Source: Candidatus Nitrosopumilus sp.
GTDB taxonomy: Archaea > Thermoproteota > Nitrososphaeria > Nitrososphaerales > Nitrosopumilaceae
Reading direction: 5' to 3'
Length of the DNA stretch: 35,086 bases
Assembly: GCA_013911135.1 (NCBI GenBank)
Contig: JACERO010000077.1
Coordinates: forward strand, 1-35,086
Every line of letters starts with the position of its first letter. The first letter of the stretch is position 1. Below, piece after piece: positions 34,168 through 35,086 of this stretch. A model generated the notes under the pieces. The model did no database searches and was not told where the DNA came from. It worked only from the letters and a program-made list of their open reading frames with translations. The position numbers and the translations under genes are program-made.

Positions 34168-34944
34168 TTATTTTTCTACAGGTAGATCTAGTTTATTTCC
34201 CCATTCTCCCCAAGAACCTAGATACACACGAACATTGGTAAAACCAAGTTTCTTTAATGCAAGAAACGAGTTAGCAGCACGATAGGCTCCTTGGCAATAA
34301 GTCACTATTTTAGAGTCTTTTGGGATTTGGTAAAGTTTGGATAGTTCTTCATCTGATTTGAAAGTCCCATCATCATTGATGTTCATACTCCAATCAATAT
34401 TGACAGATTTTGGAATATGTCCTACTTGTGCTGCCCGTACAACAGTTCCATTAAACTCCCCATCAGATCTAGCATCAATGATCTTTAGCGTATCAATATT
34501 GTCTAAAATGTATTCATATCTGGAAATGATTTCAGGATTAATTTTTCCAGAAAATTTTGATGGTTGAAATGGATTGGGTTTTGTTTCAATTGATAGATTT
34601 TCTTTTTTCCATTTTTTCATGCCGCCATCTAATAGGGATACATTAGGATGTGAGAAATATTCTAGCATCCAAACACCTCTTGCAGCAAGCATGCCAGAAA
34701 CATTATCATAAAAAATAATTTTCTTTTCTGAGCTTACCCCAACAAATGAAAAAATCATCTCTGCTTGTTTGTTAAAATTTTGTATTCCTTCTTTTGTTGT
34801 ATCTATCCAATGAAATGCAAATAGATCTAAATTGACAGCACCTGGAATATGACCTTCAGAATATTCCTTGAAAGAACGAGTATCAATAATTAAAATATTT
34901 GAATTATTAATAATTGAATCAAGTTTAGTTGTAGAAATTAACAT
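34168..34944 (-). CDS. Thiosulfate/3-mercaptopyruvate sulfurtransferase (tandem rhodanese)
   Basis: Transfers sulfane sulfur. The 258-residue protein has two rhodanese domains. The N-terminal one (1-115) keeps ILIIDTRSFKEYSEGHIPGA but has Asp in place of the active Cys (IIFYDNVSG), so it is a structural partner. The C-terminal one has the catalytic loop TYCQGAYRAAN (C217) after KIIDARSDGEFNG. Two-domain enzymes with an active C-terminal half are the normal form. Loop CQGAYR differs from the CG(S/T)GVT of mercaptopyruvate enzymes and fits thiosulfate-type or an unassigned substrate. Convergent with the atpI-28aa unit. Confidence 0.92.
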   Translation of the reverse strand: MLISTTKLDSIINNSNILIIDTRSFKEYSEGHIPGAVNLDLFAFHWIDTTKEGIQNFNKQAEMIFSFVGVSSEKKIIFYDNVSGMLAARGVWMLEYFSHPNVSLLDGGMKKWKKENLSIETKPNPFQPSKFSGKINPEIISRYEYILDNIDTLKIIDARSDGEFNGTVVRAAQVGHIPKSVNIDWSMNINDDGTFKSDEELSKLYQIPKDSKIVTYCQGAYRAANSFLALKKLGFTNVRVYLGSWGEWGNKLDLPVEK

Positions 34945-35043
34945 GACTTTGGTGAATTGATCAAGAACTCATCCTAAAACAGATCATTTTGTAAACATTT
35001 GATGATAATACAGATCTAACAATGACATCTTCAAATCTTTTAC

Positions 35044-35086
35044 ATGATTCATAAAGAAATGTCAGATCTTCAATGGAGTACTATTG
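35044..35086 (+). CDS. Possible start of a next gene, cut by the window edge
   Basis: ATG at 35044, with another in-frame ATG at 35059, opens a frame that stays open to the end (MIHKEMSDLQWSTI). TATA-like words lie upstream (gataatac at about 35003-35010). Fourteen codons are too few to identify a product. The preceding stretch 34945-35043 shows nothing else. Confidence 0.25.
   Translation, partial: MIHKEMSDLQWSTI

Noticed and set aside
1-35086. Mobile elements, CRISPR arrays or prophage
   Set aside because: No transposase, integrase, spaced direct repeats or terminal inverted repeats were seen.

Overview
The window looks like a chromosomal segment of an ammonia-oxidising thaumarchaeon (Nitrososphaerota, Nitrosopumilus-like). 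It is A+T-rich, and many genes have a TATA element about 25 bases before the start codon, as expected for leaderless transcripts. TTG and GTG starts are common. The gene content fits: an archaeal A/V-type ATP synthase, Nep1, RNase P protein 4, B12-dependent ribonucleotide reductase, a blue-copper protein, and secreted proteins ending in the thaumarchaeal PEFG-CTERM sorting signal. I see no CRISPR array, insertion sequence or prophage. This is a compact core region with several interesting accessory pieces.

Layout. 1-1.1 kb: a frameshifted MASE3-like membrane sensor remnant and a possible 49-residue membrane peptide. 1.07-3.3 kb: an RNA-maturation group on the minus strand (nep1, tRNA-Gly(TCC), rnp4) preceded by a membrane-anchored glycosidase-like gene. 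3.3-8.3 kb: class II ribonucleotide reductase (nrdJ) and, just upstream, a fusion of winged helix, ATP-cone and degenerate NrdD that looks like a nucleotide-sensing regulator. 8.5-12.9 kb: small zinc ribbons, a thiolase/DUF35 pair, a nitrilase, an apparent non-coding RNA with its own promoter and terminator hairpin, a 4-OT tautomerase and a rhomboid protease. 13-20.4 kb: an envelope and copper island (secreted repeat protein, CFI-box protein, cupredoxin with a Met/Glu tandem repeat, anchored periplasmic protein, CopC-CopD-propeller fusion). 20.4-23.3 kb: a ZnuABC-type metal transporter divergent from a NikR-family regulator that lacks one nickel ligand. 23.3-26.9 kb: a secreted PEFG protein, a LON-domain protein, and divergent pyrB and pyrI. 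26.9-34.1 kb: ATP synthase genes E-A-B-D-(43 aa)-K on minus and I-(28 aa) on plus, with C, F and H absent. 34.2-34.9 kb: a two-domain sulfurtransferase.

Several real genes are short and easily missed: zinc ribbon 8484-8645, tautomerase 11922-12098, small ATP-synthase-linked proteins 27273-27404 and 34048-34134, and tentatively 922-1071. The strongest leads for something undescribed are the HTH/ATP-cone/NrdD fusion next to nrdJ, the RNA at about 11732-11838, and the two small proteins attached to the ATP synthase genes. Functions are assigned from sequence motifs alone; no database search was run.
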